Assembly (NCBI GenBank): GCA_964036045.1
Contig: OZ038380.1
Location: forward strand, 125,160,899-125,224,898
DNA length: 64,000 nt
DNA from: Eutreptiella sp. 'Long Island Sound 2002'
Taxonomy: Eukaryota; Euglenozoa; Euglenophyceae; Eutreptiales; Eutreptiaceae
Reading direction: 5' to 3'
A program made the position numbers and the translations under genes. The stretch's first letter is position 1, and the number at the start of each line of letters is the position of its first letter. The notes below the pieces were generated by a model. That model had not been told where the DNA came from, did not search any database, and saw only the letters and a program-made list of their open reading frames with translations. Shown piece after piece: positions 32,031-41,962 of the stretch.

Positions 32031-35000
32031 CTAGACTTGGCTTCCCGCAGCCCCTTCCGGCTGCGATCCGCCAGGACTTTGTCCTCCACTTTGCTGGGCT
32101 TTGAGTTCCGCCAACGTCCTCAACATGTCCTCAGCAACTTCCTCGATCGACCTCACTCGTCGGTCTTGGCCAGGTCCACCACCATAGCCTCTTCCTCCGC
32201 CTTTTCCTTGGCCTTTGCCTTGGCCTTTTCCCCCGTCTCCGCCCTTCGCCTTCCAGTCGGAAATCCGCTGCTCCTTGGGCTTCTTCTCGGGGTGAGCGGC
32301 GAAGTAGGCCTTCTTGTCCGCCTCATACACCTTGCACTGACGGTGGTCGTGTGCATGGTTGTGTCCCTTGCCATAACAGACCCAGCACCCATCGTGCTGA
32401 GACCTGTACTCTCGGAACGGGAGCGGTGGGTTCCCGATCCTCCTTGGTCCTTCTCTGTTCTTCCTGGGTCCCACCTGGCTCCATCTGGACCGATCCTGCC
32501 CATGGTTCTTCACGTTGTGCGCCACGAACGCGAAGAAATGGGCCTCCTCGTGATCCTCCCGGGACCAGTGGTCTTGGCCACTTCCACTTCCATCCTCCGC
32601 GGAGTTGGCCGTGTCCTCCTGGATCTCCCGATGATGGCGGTCGTCTCGGTGTCCTCGTTGTCCATGACCATGCCGATCCTGCACGTGGGCCTCGTTCTTC
32701 GCATTGAGCTTCAACTCCACCGTGATGTACTTCACGATCTCGTCCAGGCTCATGCGAGCGAAGATGACTTGCATCTTCAGCGGCTCCCCGCGCCTCCACT
32801 CCACGTTGTTGAGGCGCAGCAACCTTTGCCCCATGGAGTCCCCGAATACCTCCACGTACACGGCGTTCTTCAGGCCCAACATCCGGTCGGGTTCGCCCAG
32901 GTTCCTCCTGAAGAACTCCATGATACCCGCATGGGTATCCTCCGCCGCCATGATCCTCACCGCCACCCGTCTCTTGGCGCGCTTCTTCTCCTCGTCCTCC
33001 ACTCTCCTCTTCCAGCTGCCGGGGAGGACTTCCTTCAGCAAGTGGCGGATCTCACTGGCCTCGTTCCAGTCTTCCACCAACTTGAGGCATCTGCGGTACT
33101 TCCGCAGATACCGGTTCCACTCCCGGACCCGCAACTCACCGCGGTCCAGCGGCAGTGGAATGGACCACAGGTCCTCCAGCTTCTGGTTTGGAGCGTCCAC
33201 CCGCTCCTCGTCCTCCAACCACTGGAGGCAGGCCTGCTCCGTTCGGATCAATCCTTCCCGGATCTGATCCCGCAGCTCCTCCTTCAGGTCCTGCGCCAAG
33301 CGGTGTGGGAATGTCCGGCACACCCACTTGTCCCGCGGCGCTCCCCGCATCTCGCCGACGACCTCCTCGGCGAAGTCCTCCCAGTCCAGGATGAAGTCAT
33401 CCAGGTTGGACGGGTTCCTGTCGTAATAGGGGATTTTGATTCCCCTGAGGTCGTCGATCCTGATGGCGTCTCCGACGTCTCCAGCCACCACTCCACCAAG
33501 ACGGATACCACCTGTGGCCGGGGGGTGTGAGTACACTCCCCGTACATCCCTCTCCTCCATGGAGTGCGGTCCAGTTGGGCCTGAACCCATGGGGTTTTGA
33601 ATGCGGGAAGGACTTGCTCCATCGGCCGTCCATATCCCCGTATTGGGGTCCTTCGCCCACATATTTCCGCTTGGATGGCCTCGACCATGTCCGCCGGCGC
33701 TTCCCATGGTTCGTCCCTGCATGGTCTGGTTCTGGATTCCCTCCTCCGCATAAACTGCATAGGTAGTCGTACTTGGCGGTAGATCCTGGGCGGCATGGGA
33801 CATCTGCACTGTCAGGCTCCTCGGGTCCGTGGCTACGTGCCCTTCCCGCATGGACCCAGCCGGTGCCGTGTGTTCCCCGAGCATTGTGGACTCGCTGAAC
33901 AGGGGAACATACGGCAGCGCACCCGGGTCAACACGCGGAGGCGCGTAGGGTGCCTCTGCAGGACCGCCCATGGGTTTCTCCATGGCGCTCCTGAGGGTCT
34001 TAACCCGCTCCACCAGCTCCACCGCGGCCGGCTTTGCCGGGAGCTCCGGACCCGAGGCGAGGGGCTGTCGCTCCTCTAGCCTTCTCAGGCGTCCCGACAT
34101 GTCCTCCACTAAGTGGAGGAGGCTGTCCACCACTTGCTGCTGCTTCTGCAGGGCCAGCTCCAGATTCTCCCGGTACCGGGCCTGATCCACTCGCAGCTCC
34201 TCCACGTGGTTCTCCGCAGCCGACTGGTCGTCCAGGATCCCCGCGAAGTCCTCCTCTGGGGCATCCTTGGCGTTGTCCAGGCGGTCAAGATGATTCACCA
34301 TGGCGTCCATCCCCATCTTCGGGTACTTGCCCATGAGGAAGGACACGTGCTCGCAGTGGCACGCAGCGTGCTTTCCGCCGGATTCCGCACATCCCGCGGT
34401 TCCCGGCACCTCAGACTCGTCGCCCATGGGCGTATCGCCGATGGCGTCTGTCTCTGGTCCCGTGTGCCGGGGCACAGGTGCCGTCCGGGCCCTGACTGGA
34501 TTCTCCAAGCCCTCGGCGTCGTGCTGCAGGGCGGGCTCGGGGGCCGTATGCGCCCTGGCGATCAGCGCGGACATCTCCGGCTCCGAAGGTGGCTCGTGGG
34601 CTGTCCGATAGCCCTCGGAGTGCCCCTCGGATTCCCACAGCCTGACCGGGCTGGGGTCCGTGTCCATAGCCCCGGCGTCCCTTGCTGCGGACTTGGGTGA
34701 CCCGCGCTTCCGGTAGCGCCGGGCCCGTCCTCCACTGCTGCCTGAATGGCAAGCCTCATCAGAGTCCTCCGCGGCGGAGCGGAGGTTGCATGCCTTTCGG
34801 CAGCGACGCTCACACATGGAGACCAGGTCCTCCATGTCACGTCCTCCTCTTCCCGAGTGTCGTTCTTCTCTTCGGGCTTCAAATTCCGGAGTTCGCCATG
34901 CTCTTGAACGTCTCGGTCCTTCTATGGCTCTAATCTCCGGCGTGGTCTCCACCGAGTCCACAATACGCACCCGGGGCGTACTTGGGCAGGGCTCATAAGG

Positions 35001-35141
35001 GCCCAAGTCCCCGGGTCGGCGGTTGGTAGGGGCAGCAGGTAAGCCTCTGCTACCATAGAGAAGGTCCCTACCAGGACCGGCCCCCGCTGTGCCCCTTCCG
35101 CCTGTAATCCCCGCTGACTTGCTCCGGATCAATGCTTGCAT
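32031..35141 (-). CDS. gag: Element A Gag, 1036 aa
   Basis: The ATG at 35139-35141 lies inside the 5' LTR; the first 27 or so codons are LTR sequence and the next encode YGSRG across the primer-binding site. Residues 1-300 are low-complexity, Arg/Glu/Pro/Ser-rich. About 304-360 is coiled-coil-like (RENLELALQKQQQVVDSLL). About 560-750 is a helical capsid-like domain starting IKIPYYDRNPSNLDDFILDW. A zinc knuckle CWVCYGKGH...C has Cys919, Cys922, His927 and Cys936, a C-x2-C-x4-H-x8-C pattern with a longer last spacing than usual. A basic GKGQGKGGGRG tail follows. Gag would build the particle and bind RNA. It is unusually long for a Ty3/gypsy Gag. The frame ends in TAG and is in phase with Pol. 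Confidence 0.9.
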   Translation of the reverse strand: MQALIRSKSAGITGGRGTAGAGPGRDLLYGSRGLPAAPTNRRPGDLGPYEPCPSTPRVRIVDSVETTPEIRAIEGPRRSRAWRTPEFEARREERHSGRGGRDMEDLVSMCERRCRKACNLRSAAEDSDEACHSGSSGGRARRYRKRGSPKSAARDAGAMDTDPSPVRLWESEGHSEGYRTAHEPPSEPEMSALIARAHTAPEPALQHDAEGLENPVRARTAPVPRHTGPETDAIGDTPMGDESEVPGTAGCAESGGKHAACHCEHVSFLMGKYPKMGMDAMVNHLDRLDNAKDAPEEDFAGILDDQSAAENHVEELRVDQARYRENLELALQKQQQVVDSLLHLVEDMSGRLRRLEERQPLASGPELPAKPAAVELVERVKTLRSAMEKPMGGPAEAPYAPPRVDPGALPYVPLFSESTMLGEHTAPAGSMREGHVATDPRSLTVQMSHAAQDLPPSTTTYAVYAEEGIQNQTMQGRTMGSAGGHGRGHPSGNMWAKDPNTGIWTADGASPSRIQNPMGSGPTGPHSMEERDVRGVYSHPPATGGIRLGGVVAGDVGDAIRIDDLRGIKIPYYDRNPSNLDDFILDWEDFAEEVVGEMRGAPRDKWVCRTFPHRLAQDLKEELRDQIREGLIRTEQACLQWLEDEERVDAPNQKLEDLWSIPLPLDRGELRVREWNRYLRKYRRCLKLVEDWNEASEIRHLLKEVLPGSWKRRVEDEEKKRAKRRVAVRIMAAEDTHAGIMEFFRRNLGEPDRMLGLKNAVYVEVFGDSMGQRLLRLNNVEWRRGEPLKMQVIFARMSLDEIVKYITVELKLNAKNEAHVQDRHGHGQRGHRDDRHHREIQEDTANSAEDGSGSGQDHWSREDHEEAHFFAFVAHNVKNHGQDRSRWSQVGPRKNREGPRRIGNPPLPFREYRSQHDGCWVCYGKGHNHAHDHRQCKVYEADKKAYFAAHPEKKPKEQRISDWKAKGGDGGKGQGKGQGKGGGRGYGGGPGQDRRVRSIEEVAEDMLRTLAELKAQQSGGQSPGGSQPEGAAGSQV
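35044..35055 (-). promoter_or_regulatory. Element A primer-binding site (initiator tRNA-Met type)
   Basis: On the minus strand TGGTAGCAGAGG lies within a few bases of the LTR end. It is complementary to a CCTCTGCTACCA tRNA 3' end, the type found in several eukaryotic initiator tRNA-Met genes. Identical 12-mers occur at the same place in B (53342) and D (50326). It falls inside the gag reading frame. Confidence 0.8.
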
Positions 35142-37418
35142 TTATCAAAATCCAGGGTCCAAAACCAAAAATATAGAAAATAGAAAATACAATCCTCATT
35201 CAACCCTGAATGGCAACCAGATCCCACAAGTATGGCAATAACCCAATTCACAATCCAAATCAGGCTGCGGGCTTTCGTTCAGCACACCGGTATTCCCACG
35301 GTGGCGGGCATGTACAAGAATTGCACCAAGGAAGAAAGCCCTGAAATTGGCATATGAACACAAATAAAGCAAAGTTGGGGAAAGAGGTTAACGTACACAT
35401 TCACAGCCATAAACCCCTCATTCCCTGGACTCAAGACCTTCCCTTGACTCACCAACATATTGCCCTGAACCCAATCAAGTGTGATGGCTGAATGCCATGT
35501 GTCACAAGTCACTACACAAACCCCAAAAATGTGTTCACTCCCAAGCCTCTAAATCCTAGCCCAATGGGGGAGGTGGCGTGTCATGGCCTAGATTGGCACT
35601 CAGGACCATGCCCTACCCTGACATAACCTTGGTTGGACTTGGAGTTGATTGGGCTTGGAGGAATGACCTATGAGTTTGAACTCATAACATGCCAAAAAAC
35701 TGCCAATTCACACCATATTGGCCATATATCACATATATGCTCAAAATTGAAGTTACTAACTATCCGAAGGCTCAAAGCATGCATGGAATCGAAGTCTAGT
35801 ATTCATGGAGGATAGAGACCAAAGGCCAATGCCCATGTACATCACCATTTTACCCTCGAAACCCTTTCGGATATGGGCGCCACGCACTGCCCAAGTCAGC
35901 CCATGATCTTGAGACCAATTCTTGAAATCCTTCGTGCGCCAAGCCAAATGGAGTACACAATCCGGCATATGGTGGTGTTCAACTCCAAAGCATATGCCAA
36001 CATATGAACAACATACCATGGTTCGGCTCTCCATAGGCTTCTTGCTGTTAGCTGACCAGGTGAGTACACAAAACGCAAAAATGAGCAAAAATTGAGGTCA
36101 AAAACATGAAAATATGACCAAATACAAAGTTGTCATGATAGTATATCTCTATGCTCACCCATGATATCCGCTCATGGTTCAATACACAAATGATTGGAAC
36201 CAATTGCGAACAATTCCCCCACTTGGATCCCCAATCGGGCGCATGGAGATACCTTCGCCACTAATATCTACATGCTTCATGAAAATGGGAGTGCACCCAT
36301 GGATCTCTTTGTCAAACATACCATGAGCAATACATACGCGGTAGACTTGGTCTAGCGCTTTGAATTCCACAATTGGGACATGGGCAAAGCCCTTGTCACG
36401 TATGGCTCCCCATCTCTTCGGCCACACGAAGATATATAACATGGGCGTGAGCATATCAAACATATACCATGCATACAACACATACCCTCAAAATATGGCT
36501 CGCACCATGATATGACATGTCCCTCCATTGACATAACTTCACGTTAAAAATACGTAGGAACCCAATGAAAGTTGCTATGCAACCCCAACACCCATGCGGC
36601 ACACTCGAAAGTCGCATTAAAATATTCAGTTGCACGGTCCAAGAGTTATATATCACTTTATACCCTCTTGACCCTTTTCCCTTGCTACACCGGGCATGTG
36701 CACACACCAAAGGCGTTTGATGCTCCCTAAATTAAGTTGAGACCACGGCAGTTCCAACCCAACCTTCCTTATTCTCATTCCTCACACTCGCGCGTAGATA
36801 TGGCTCTTCAAAGGGATCCCACGATTCGCTTTTGTTTCCCTTATATCTCCAAGTCAAATGGGTGGCAAGTATAAGGGAAACCTGATTCGGGCATAGGGAA
36901 AGGAGTATGACCAATTAAAGAAGTCCAAATCAAGTGCGGCGATGTCGAAGTCGAAAATCCGATTTCGACATCACGAAAAATTCGGATTAAAGTTTCGAGT
37001 GCTTATTTAGAAAAATGCGGAAGCAACGAACCCTTTACAGATGAAATCTGACCCTTCAGAAACGTTTCCGCCAAAATATCTGGAAATAACAGTTAACCAA
37101 TCGGTTAACGCAAAATCGCGAGCCAACTGACAGTCGCCGATACATTGACAATCAGAACGAAAGGCTGAAAAATTACGGAAACATTATGATAAAAAAACCC
37201 TGTTGATTCCTGATATTCCGATATATAAATCTCCGCTGGCGGTGCCTCGGTTCTGAATATGGCCGCTCATAGCCGGAATGGCCAAACCTATCACACTATC
37301 ACATCGGGTTAGTCCAGGTGGATGGAAGAGTATGATATCAGCCAATGGCGGCTTGCCGGCACATAGATACACACCCCAAGTGACCCCAAGATGGCCACGG
37401 GGGTCCGAACCGGCTTCA
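35059..37418 (-). repeat. Element A 5' LTR, 2.36 kb
   Basis: Starts TGAAGCCGG at 37418 (minus) and runs to about 35059, just before the primer-binding site. Includes two TATA-like sites (TATAAAG at 36656-36662 and ATTTATATATCGG near 37219-37231), a 10-bp inverted repeat near 36938-36971 and, at its end, the gag ATG. The start of element C sequence to its right is marked by resumption of the integrase frame. Confidence 0.9.
36656..36662 (-). promoter_or_regulatory. TATAAAG in element A 5' LTR, candidate core promoter
   Basis: TATAAAG with a second AT-rich run just downstream, conserved in sequence and position in B (51741 and 62482). If used, the RNA leader before the gag ATG would be about 1.5 kb. 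The upstream ATTTATATAT site is an alternative. Confidence 0.35.
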
Positions 37419-37990
37419 TCCAATAGCCTTCAGCTATCCCTGTTCGAGATAGATGAAGGACGAACACCCCATTTTCCATTAGATTTCCCCCGAATGACTT
37501 CTCATGCACATGAGCCATCAACCGTGAATGATTACATGCAACGAGCGGAACGTACCTTCGAACCTGTGCGTGCAATGCTTGCTGAAGAACGTCGACGCCA
37601 GATGCATGTGGTCTTGCAAATGGCCCGACACGTTCGAGTGCCTGAAGTGGGTGAACAATGGTGGGTGTTGGTACCGGAATATCGACATAAAGAGAGGCTT
37701 GACGTTGTCTTATGCGCCCCTTACAAAGTTCTCGAGGTACTGAACAAGGGCGAGAATGTTAAACTTGACATCCCTGCCCCCTTCGATGGGTTGCGAGGTT
37801 TCAATTGAGACAGCATAAAGCCCTACATCCATCGAGAGGGACAGCCAGTGTGGGACTTCCCGATGACCCCTGTCAAAACCGGAGAATCTGCTCGACTTGT
37901 CAAGATCCTGGCTGGTCTTGGGAGTCAAGCAAAGCCCTAGAGGAGGATCCTGTGTACCTTGAGTTTGTTCGACTCCACCCTGAGTAACCT
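37419..37990 (+). pseudogene. Element C integrase C-terminal part and chromodomain-like tail
   Basis: Directly right of element A the frame resumes with SNSLQLSLFEIDEGRTPHFP, the end of the integrase core (equivalent to NN-S...SPFEL-YGR-P in Ty3/gypsy), then ARHVRVPEVGEQWWVLVPEYR and APYKVLEVLNKGENVKLDIP, the GPY/F-like C-terminal domain that binds DNA. A stop at 37806-37808 and a frame change follow; WSWESSKALEEDPVYLEF in another frame resembles the end of a chromodomain. It joins 23718-24650 as one gene split by A. Confidence 0.75.
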
Positions 37991-40900
37991 TACTCTTCTC
38001 TGCAGCGTGGTGTTTCGAAAAACTCATGCGAGGTTCCGGGTCAACCGCCGGAGCCTCCGCCTACAGTACTACATCCCGGACGCCCCGAACTTCCTCTCGA
38101 CCTCCACCTCCTGGAGCATCACCGTCGAATGTCCTCGATGTTGACGCGATCAATGACACTGATGGTGCCAAGCCACCAGCGACGTCAACTTCAGCTCGCC
38201 GCTGTCGGTTGGTAGCATCAGCACCAGCTCGACCGAGTCCACCTCCAGATCCATTCAAAGCGCCGAACTACCGTCAGTCGGCATATGCTGGGAGCGCGGA
38301 AGGAAAATGAGGCCTCTCGTCGAAAGGAGGCAAGGGAGGTGTGTCCTCTCACGAGGAATTTGCAGGAATAGCACCGAGTGGGCGAGTCGTCATATCAGGA
38401 GCCACAACAGGCTTGGAGGTGCTCGAGCGAGCCCTGGCCGACTGGCCTGTTCCGGAATTGACCAAGGGAGGGACCCCCCCCGCGCATGCACCCGAAACTC
38501 TGCAAGCTGTATGGGACCCCGCCCCCGGTCGATGCAGAATACTATCGAGGACAGTGCTCGAGTCTCGCAAAGTCTGGTACCCACTCCAATTCTTCGAATG
38601 AATGGGCTCATGAAGAATGGTTCGATTCTGATGAAGATCTCGCTTGCTACACGGGATACGACGATTGATCCCCCTTCCTCTGTTCAGCGCCCGGAAGGGT
38701 CGACAGTTCTTGGACATCGAGGCCGATCACCTGGACATCAAGGCCATCCAGGGACGAACCGTCGTGGGGACCAACTAGAGGAGAGCCGAATACCTCCAGC
38801 TATAACAACAACGATGACGCTGCCCCCAACGACTGGCTCGACCAATCTCGGGAGTCGAATGCCCCGAGGACGCAAGCTTCTACTCGAACGACCCAGTCCG
38901 ACTCCTACTACTACAATGACGACGATGAACCCTGGCCACTCAACCCCTGGTCCGACGACGAGGAGGATTATGCGTAAGACGCCACACAAAGTTGGTCGAC
39001 ACCGCTGCCCAGTTACGATACTGTGCCGAAGCCAGAACCGCTGTGGCAGCCGTATAACATGCCGCAATACAACCATGAAATCGAGACCGTCAATCAACTC
39101 CGACACTTTGGTACGTTCGGAATGAAACCACCCTATTGATTTGGGACACACGAGGACGATCCATTGAAATCGAAATACACCAAGCTGGAACCATCGGTAC
39201 TCACTATTGCGTCGAGCGCCATGGCTGGTCGACCATCAAGACACGTATTCCTGAACGAACGCCATGTCGCAGTTGTGACGAAGACGAATGCCACTATCAC
39301 CGATTTTAGGCAAAACCATCAACATCGACAGTTGGGGTCGGACCGCACCGTTCCCTTACGACATGATGCGAAGCGCACCTGACACATCTGGCGATCAGCG
39401 TGGGAATGCCGGTGGCAAGCCGAGCTACCAGTGGTATACAAGAATCAAAGTGACGTGCCAGAACTTTCGAAAGGCCCTCGTCAACTGGCAGCAATGCAAC
39501 GAAGAGCTCGATTGGGGATTCGGACAAAATCTCTCCGAATATGACCTGCCGAATCAAATTGCTCGTTTCAACCGCACGCATCGAGAGATCTCAGGAATCG
39601 ACGACCTGATGCACGTCGCCGATGGACCTGACCTGATCTTCAGGTACCGACGCCTCTGGACCAAGGAGAAGATAAAACGAGTAGCCCCTGTTGCCGTTTC
39701 GATCCTTGGAGTTATTCGCAATCTCCAGAAGGTTTTCCAGACAAACGACTGGCTCTTCGAGGATCGATCCCCCTTTCTCGCGTACAAAGTCGATTCGCTT
39801 TCTCGCCGACACCAACTGCGAGGTCTACGAGGCACCTCTCGGCTTGGGTATAGACGGCATGGGTGCGCTCCACATCGAACACAGGACATTGCGATCCAGC
39901 TCCAGGAGTACTTTCGACTCGGGGAACAGACCGAACCCTATGCGTACAACGCCGTCGCACCAGGTGCCCCCATCGACCTTGTCCAGCTGGCGACGATTTA
40001 CCAGACTGGACCTGGACGGCTCCGATACCACGACTTCCGATAAGGCAATCCGACGAGTTGCTGGTCTTCACTCGACCAGTGAAGAGTATTCAACCTCTTT
40101 CCTTTCGTGGACGCCGCCGATTTGGTTCGACGCACGTGTACCTTGAAATACCTCATGTCCCCCTTCGAAGCCGGATACGAAGGTGGACGACGTTGCCGTC
40201 GAGCGGTCCAGTTCCGAGGGGATGTCTATGCAGATGAACGGGAGGAGATTGAGTCCACCGACTTGCCTGCGAGTGACCCGTTCCACCCGGACCTCGTCGA
40301 CCACCGCTTCTTGCCGGCAGAGCCGAACGCCTATCAGCACCACTTCGGCAGCCCGTTTTTCAAGTACCTCACGCCGATCCATGATGACTTCAAGGCTGCC
40401 CATCGACGCAAGGTCAGCTGCGGAGCCCAAGTCCTCGAAGCGGTCATTGTCGACACGGCTTCGAGCCTTGTGACAGCAGAAGCGCTTCGATTCGCTCTGC
40501 AAAGTTCTCTCGCTGATGCTCAGTATGTACCTCAACACCTCGGTCGACTGCAAGATGAAGGTGGTCAGACCGACATGCTTGAGGTCATTGACCGATATGC
40601 CCTCGGCCCTGAAGTTGATGACGTCAGTGCCATCATTGTTGTTTGACAAGTTTCGATTGCTGACACGCCATGGTGGCGAGTCGATACACGATCTGGTCAG
40701 TTCTACCACAGCATGGCTGCTGGTACTGGTTCGAAGGAAACATATCGATGGTCCCCTGGTCGACATGACGGGTTCTCCTTCGAAGTCACCAATCGGACCG
40801 ATCTGTGGAGCGAGGACGTTTGGAAACAGTCGAACATTTGGGATTTTCATTCGACCAAGGCACAAACATTGGGACCTGGACAATTTTGAGTGCTTGCCCG

Positions 40901-41148
40901 AGAACATGTCTTCGTATTCCAGTACAAGTGCCCCGTCGACGGCCGACCTGGTGATCCCAACCTCCGATTGCTGAACCATCGATCTGGTATCCTGATTCAG
41001 AAGCGTGCCCTCGTAACTGACATTCGTCGACACTACACGGGTCATGACACCTTCAAGTTCATGGCTGGCCTCGAGACACTGAAGGAAGTGCAAGAAGTGT
41101 GTCGACTCCAGGTGGATCCGTCATCCACGTTCACGTGGGGCACGGACT
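37991..41148 (+). pseudogene. Element C extra 3' ORF region, unrecognised protein(s)
   Basis: About 3.1 kb of coding-like sequence separates integrase from the 3' LTR. The best frames are 38486-38668 and following (acidic, Asn/Asp/Ser/Tyr-rich, SDEDLACYTGYDD and NDDDEPWPLNPWSDDEEDY), 39288-40043 (251 aa, basic and aromatic, with WYTRIKVTCQNFRKALVNW and DDLMHVADGPDLIFRYRRLW) and 40107-40646 (179 aa). Codon-like structure continues in shifted frames to about 41150. No membrane segment, signal peptide or known motif is evident, so an envelope is not supported. Third ORFs downstream of integrase are known in some Ty3/gypsy lineages, but I recognise no relative. It could be a captured host gene; stops and frameshifts show it is decayed. 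Confidence 0.45.
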
Positions 41149-41272
41149 GCTGATTCGACAAGTCTGGATGCCAAGTAATGGCTGATGCGACAAGTCTGGA
41201 TGCCAAGTAATGGCTGATTCGACAGGTCTGGATGCCAAGTAATGCTGATTCCACAGTCTGCATGCCATTAAT
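41149..41272 (+). repeat. 32-bp minisatellite near the 3' end of element C
   Basis: Four units starting GCTGATTCGACA (41149, 41181, 41213, 41244), sharing TCTGGATGCCAAGTAATG; the last is diverged. Confidence 0.85.
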
Positions 41273-41668
41273 GTTATTGACTGCCTTAATATGTCCTGTC
41301 GAATAGACAGATGTATAGGCCTGTTGGTTGTTTGCCTGCTGGGCAACCAGCTTCGATAGCTGTGCCCAATGTTATCGTATGTTATGGTTTGACGTGCCCA
41401 CAGCCTTGCTGTGGGTACAGCGCCCGTGCAGGGTGCCTGGCGAAGTTGTCTTCTGCAGCTTCCGCCAAGACACAGCCGTGGCAGAGTCGGAAACGGCGTA
41501 TGAATGAGGCGCTGACGACAGGTATACCATGACTTGCACCTCAGTGTGTGAGTTTCGACCACTATTATGCTTCTGTAGCCAGCACATGTTGAGGTCCAAG
41601 AAAATTTCTTTCTGGGCCTGCTCTTCATGTGACGCCCACCCAGAGGAGTGAGACCCCTTAGAGGTCTC
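41273..41668 (+). other. Element C 3' noncoding region
   Basis: No convincing ORF; leads to the polypurine tract. Confidence 0.45.
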
Positions 41669-41678
41669 AAGGGGGGGG
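41669..41678 (+). other. Element C polypurine tract
   Basis: AAGGGGGGGG, followed by TAG and the LTR start TGTT at 41682; the expected plus-strand priming site. Confidence 0.65.
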
Positions 41679-41681
41679 TAG

Positions 41682-41958
41682 TGTTATGGCTTCGAACAGC
41701 AGCAGCGCAGCGAGCGCGCAAGTCGCAGTCGCAAATGCACTGCAATCTGTGAATAGTTAAGAAGCATCGAATGCCAACTGTGTGAATGAAGCGCTGTAAG
41801 ATACTTCGATCTCTGGACAGGGTTTTTGTCTTCAAATTTGTGTTATGTATTGGTGCCCCGTCTAAAGATCCTGCCAGGTTTGTCGATTTGGGAATTTGGA
41901 TTTTGAGAAACAAGAGTCACAGGAGTACAAGAGAATTCCCAAAAAACAAACCACAACA
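41682..41958 (+). repeat. Element C 3' LTR
   Basis: Matches the 5' LTR (18868-19153), with about 9 extra bases near its start and without the duplicated TTATGTATTGGTGC unit. Ends AACA, followed by the duplicated target GTTG. Confidence 0.8.
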
Positions 41959-41962
41959 GTTG
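41959..41962 (+). other. Target-site duplication of element C, right copy (GTTG)
   Basis: Matches 18864-18867. Confidence 0.55.

Larger units (their letters stand above)
24651..37418 (-). mobile_element. Element A: full-length chromovirus-like Ty3/gypsy retrotransposon inserted in C
   Basis: Two long direct repeats flank Gag and Pol on the minus strand: 5' LTR 35059-37418, 3' LTR 24651-26569. The primer-binding site (35044-35055), Gag (1036 aa), an amber codon, Pol (protease, RT, RNase H, integrase, chromodomain) and a polypurine tract at the 3' LTR follow in order. All coding frames are open, and this is the only copy in the window that could be autonomous. The integrase gene of element C is cleanly resumed on both sides. 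No matching 5-bp duplication is visible at the ends (TGACA left, TCCAA right), so either a boundary is misjudged or the flanks have changed. Confidence 0.93.
18868..41958 (+). mobile_element. Element C: degenerate Ty3/gypsy retrotransposon with extra 3' ORF, interrupted by element A
   Basis: Two short direct repeats (LTRs of about 286 and 277 bp, TG...CA ends, flanked by GTTG) enclose gag, protease, RT-RNase H and integrase in Ty3/gypsy order on the plus strand, then about 3 kb of additional coding-like sequence, a 32-bp minisatellite and a G-rich polypurine tract. Without the 12.8-kb insertion of element A, C is about 10.3 kb. The coding parts carry frameshifts, stops and changed catalytic residues, so it is inactive. 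LTR divergence is visibly greater than between the LTRs of A, agreeing with its older position in the nest. Confidence 0.85.

Noticed and set aside
31752-33530. 592-codon ORF antisense to gag of A (and 586 codons at 54870-56630 in B)
   Set aside because: Conserved in both copies, but expected as a shadow of the GC-rich, biased gag codons; it has no domain and Gag explains the strand.
37991-41148. Retroviral envelope gene in element C
   Set aside because: No signal peptide, transmembrane anchor or Cys-rich ectodomain could be seen in any frame.
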